Of a stretch of 64,000 nucleotides of DNA, positions 63,576 to 64,000 are shown piece after piece. The DNA is taken from positions 548,501 to 612,500 of the forward strand of contig NZ_JASZYB010000002.1 of NCBI RefSeq assembly GCF_030317205.1, read 5' to 3'. A program made the position numbers and the translations under genes. Under the pieces are notes generated by a model that saw only the letters and a program-made list of their open reading frames with translations, had not been told where the DNA came from and ran no database searches. The stretch's first letter is position 1, and each line of letters starts with the position of its first letter. The stretch is from Variovorax sp. J2L1-78. Lineage in GTDB: Bacteria > Pseudomonadota > Gammaproteobacteria > Burkholderiales > Burkholderiaceae_C.

Positions 63576-64000
63576 ATGGACGTCTTCGCCATCGCCACCA
63601 ACTGGCTCGGCAACGCGCCCGACTTCGCGGTGCCCTATGCGCTCGCCGCGCTCGGGCTGATCGTCTGCGAGCGCTCCGGCGTGCTGTCGCTCGGCGCCGA
63701 AGGGTTGATGCTCGTCGGCGCGCTGGCCGGCATCGGCGCGCAGATCGCCTTCGGGCAGCCCGGCGTGTCGCTGATCCTCGCCATGCTCGCGGCCAGTGCG
63801 GTGTCGGTGCTGTTCGCGGTGATGACGATCCTGCTGCGCGTGAACCAGGTGATCGCGGGCCTCGCGCTGGTCTTCTTCTGCCAGGGGCTCACCAGCCTGG
63901 CGGGCACGCTGTTCGGCTGGACCAACGTGGCCGTCAGCAGCGTCGGCGCCATTGCGCTGTGGCCGTTGTCGGCGCTGCCGCTGGTCGGCCGCTTGTTCAA
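63576..64000 (+). CDS. ABC transporter permease, second subunit (NupQ-like), cut by the window end
   Basis: The first 141 codons are present. The opening residues, SGVLSLGAEGLMLVGALAGIGAQIAFG and LRVNQVIAGLALVFFCQGLTSLAGTLFG, are typical of the second permease of BMP-type importers. The ATG has no clear ribosome site and follows two stem-loops. Partial at the 3' edge. Confidence 0.9.
   Translation, partial: MDVFAIATNWLGNAPDFAVPYALAALGLIVCERSGVLSLGAEGLMLVGALAGIGAQIAFGQPGVSLILAMLAASAVSVLFAVMTILLRVNQVIAGLALVFFCQGLTSLAGTLFGWTNVAVSSVGAIALWPLSALPLVGRLF

Overview
The window comes from a high-GC betaproteobacterium, most likely a Comamonadaceae member close to Variovorax. The grounds are gene content and style, not a database match: GTP-dependent PEP carboxykinase, two Bug-type (TTT) solute receptors, many LysR regulators, DUF2917 beside a MocR regulator, arylsulfotransferase- and isopenicillin-N-synthase-like genes, and an intergenic stem-loop of a type I associate with this family. 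It looks like ordinary chromosome. I saw no tRNA, rRNA, CRISPR array, transposase or prophage.

Layout. 1-8.5 kb: a cut-off gene, threonine ammonia-lyase (ilvA), a 50-residue membrane peptide followed by a 121-bp imperfect palindrome, pckG with a terminator, a LysR regulator whose likely operator also recurs before a second small gene, a phosphoesterase, an SpmA/SpmB fusion and a flavin reductase. 8.5-19.4 kb: an XRE-cupin/GNAT pair with an operator over its own start codon, an arylsulfotransferase-TTT receptor-dioxygenase operon facing a LysR gene, two permeases, and a LacI-controlled TTT receptor/MetX-like hydrolase pair. 19.4-26 kb: cis/trans fatty acid isomerase, a CPA2 antiporter, a halogenase-like flavoprotein and glutaminase. 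26-33 kb: an NlpD-like lipoprotein, DUF2917/MocR, an M14 peptidase, a hydrolase, LysR/DUF1127 and small proteins. 33-47.7 kb: a CoA-transferase and glutaryl-CoA dehydrogenase with a LysR gene, an orphan ABC ATPase, an MFS carrier, an HpaI-type aldolase, bacteriohemerythrin, acetoacetyl-CoA synthetase, an AsmA-like protein, a thioesterase, a uracil/xanthine permease and an acyltransferase. 47.8-52.4 kb: minCDE, then a solitary GspE/PilB-like ATPase with a tandem c-di-GMP-type (MshEN) N-terminus.

The most coherent system is at 52.9-64 kb. rutABCDEF (pyrimidine ring-opening catabolism) and a rutR-like TetR gene are followed by a second operon, divergent from rutR. It encodes a 2-oxoglutarate/Fe(II) dioxygenase, a VOC protein and a BMP-type ABC importer (receptor, double ATPase, two permeases, the last cut by the window end). 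Both operons have a near-consensus sigma-54 (-24/-12) promoter and a RutR-like palindrome close to it. This suggests one nitrogen- and pyrimidine-controlled regulon in which the dioxygenase and importer extend the known Rut pathway, for example to modified pyrimidines or nucleosides. That function is inference; the control sites are visible directly.
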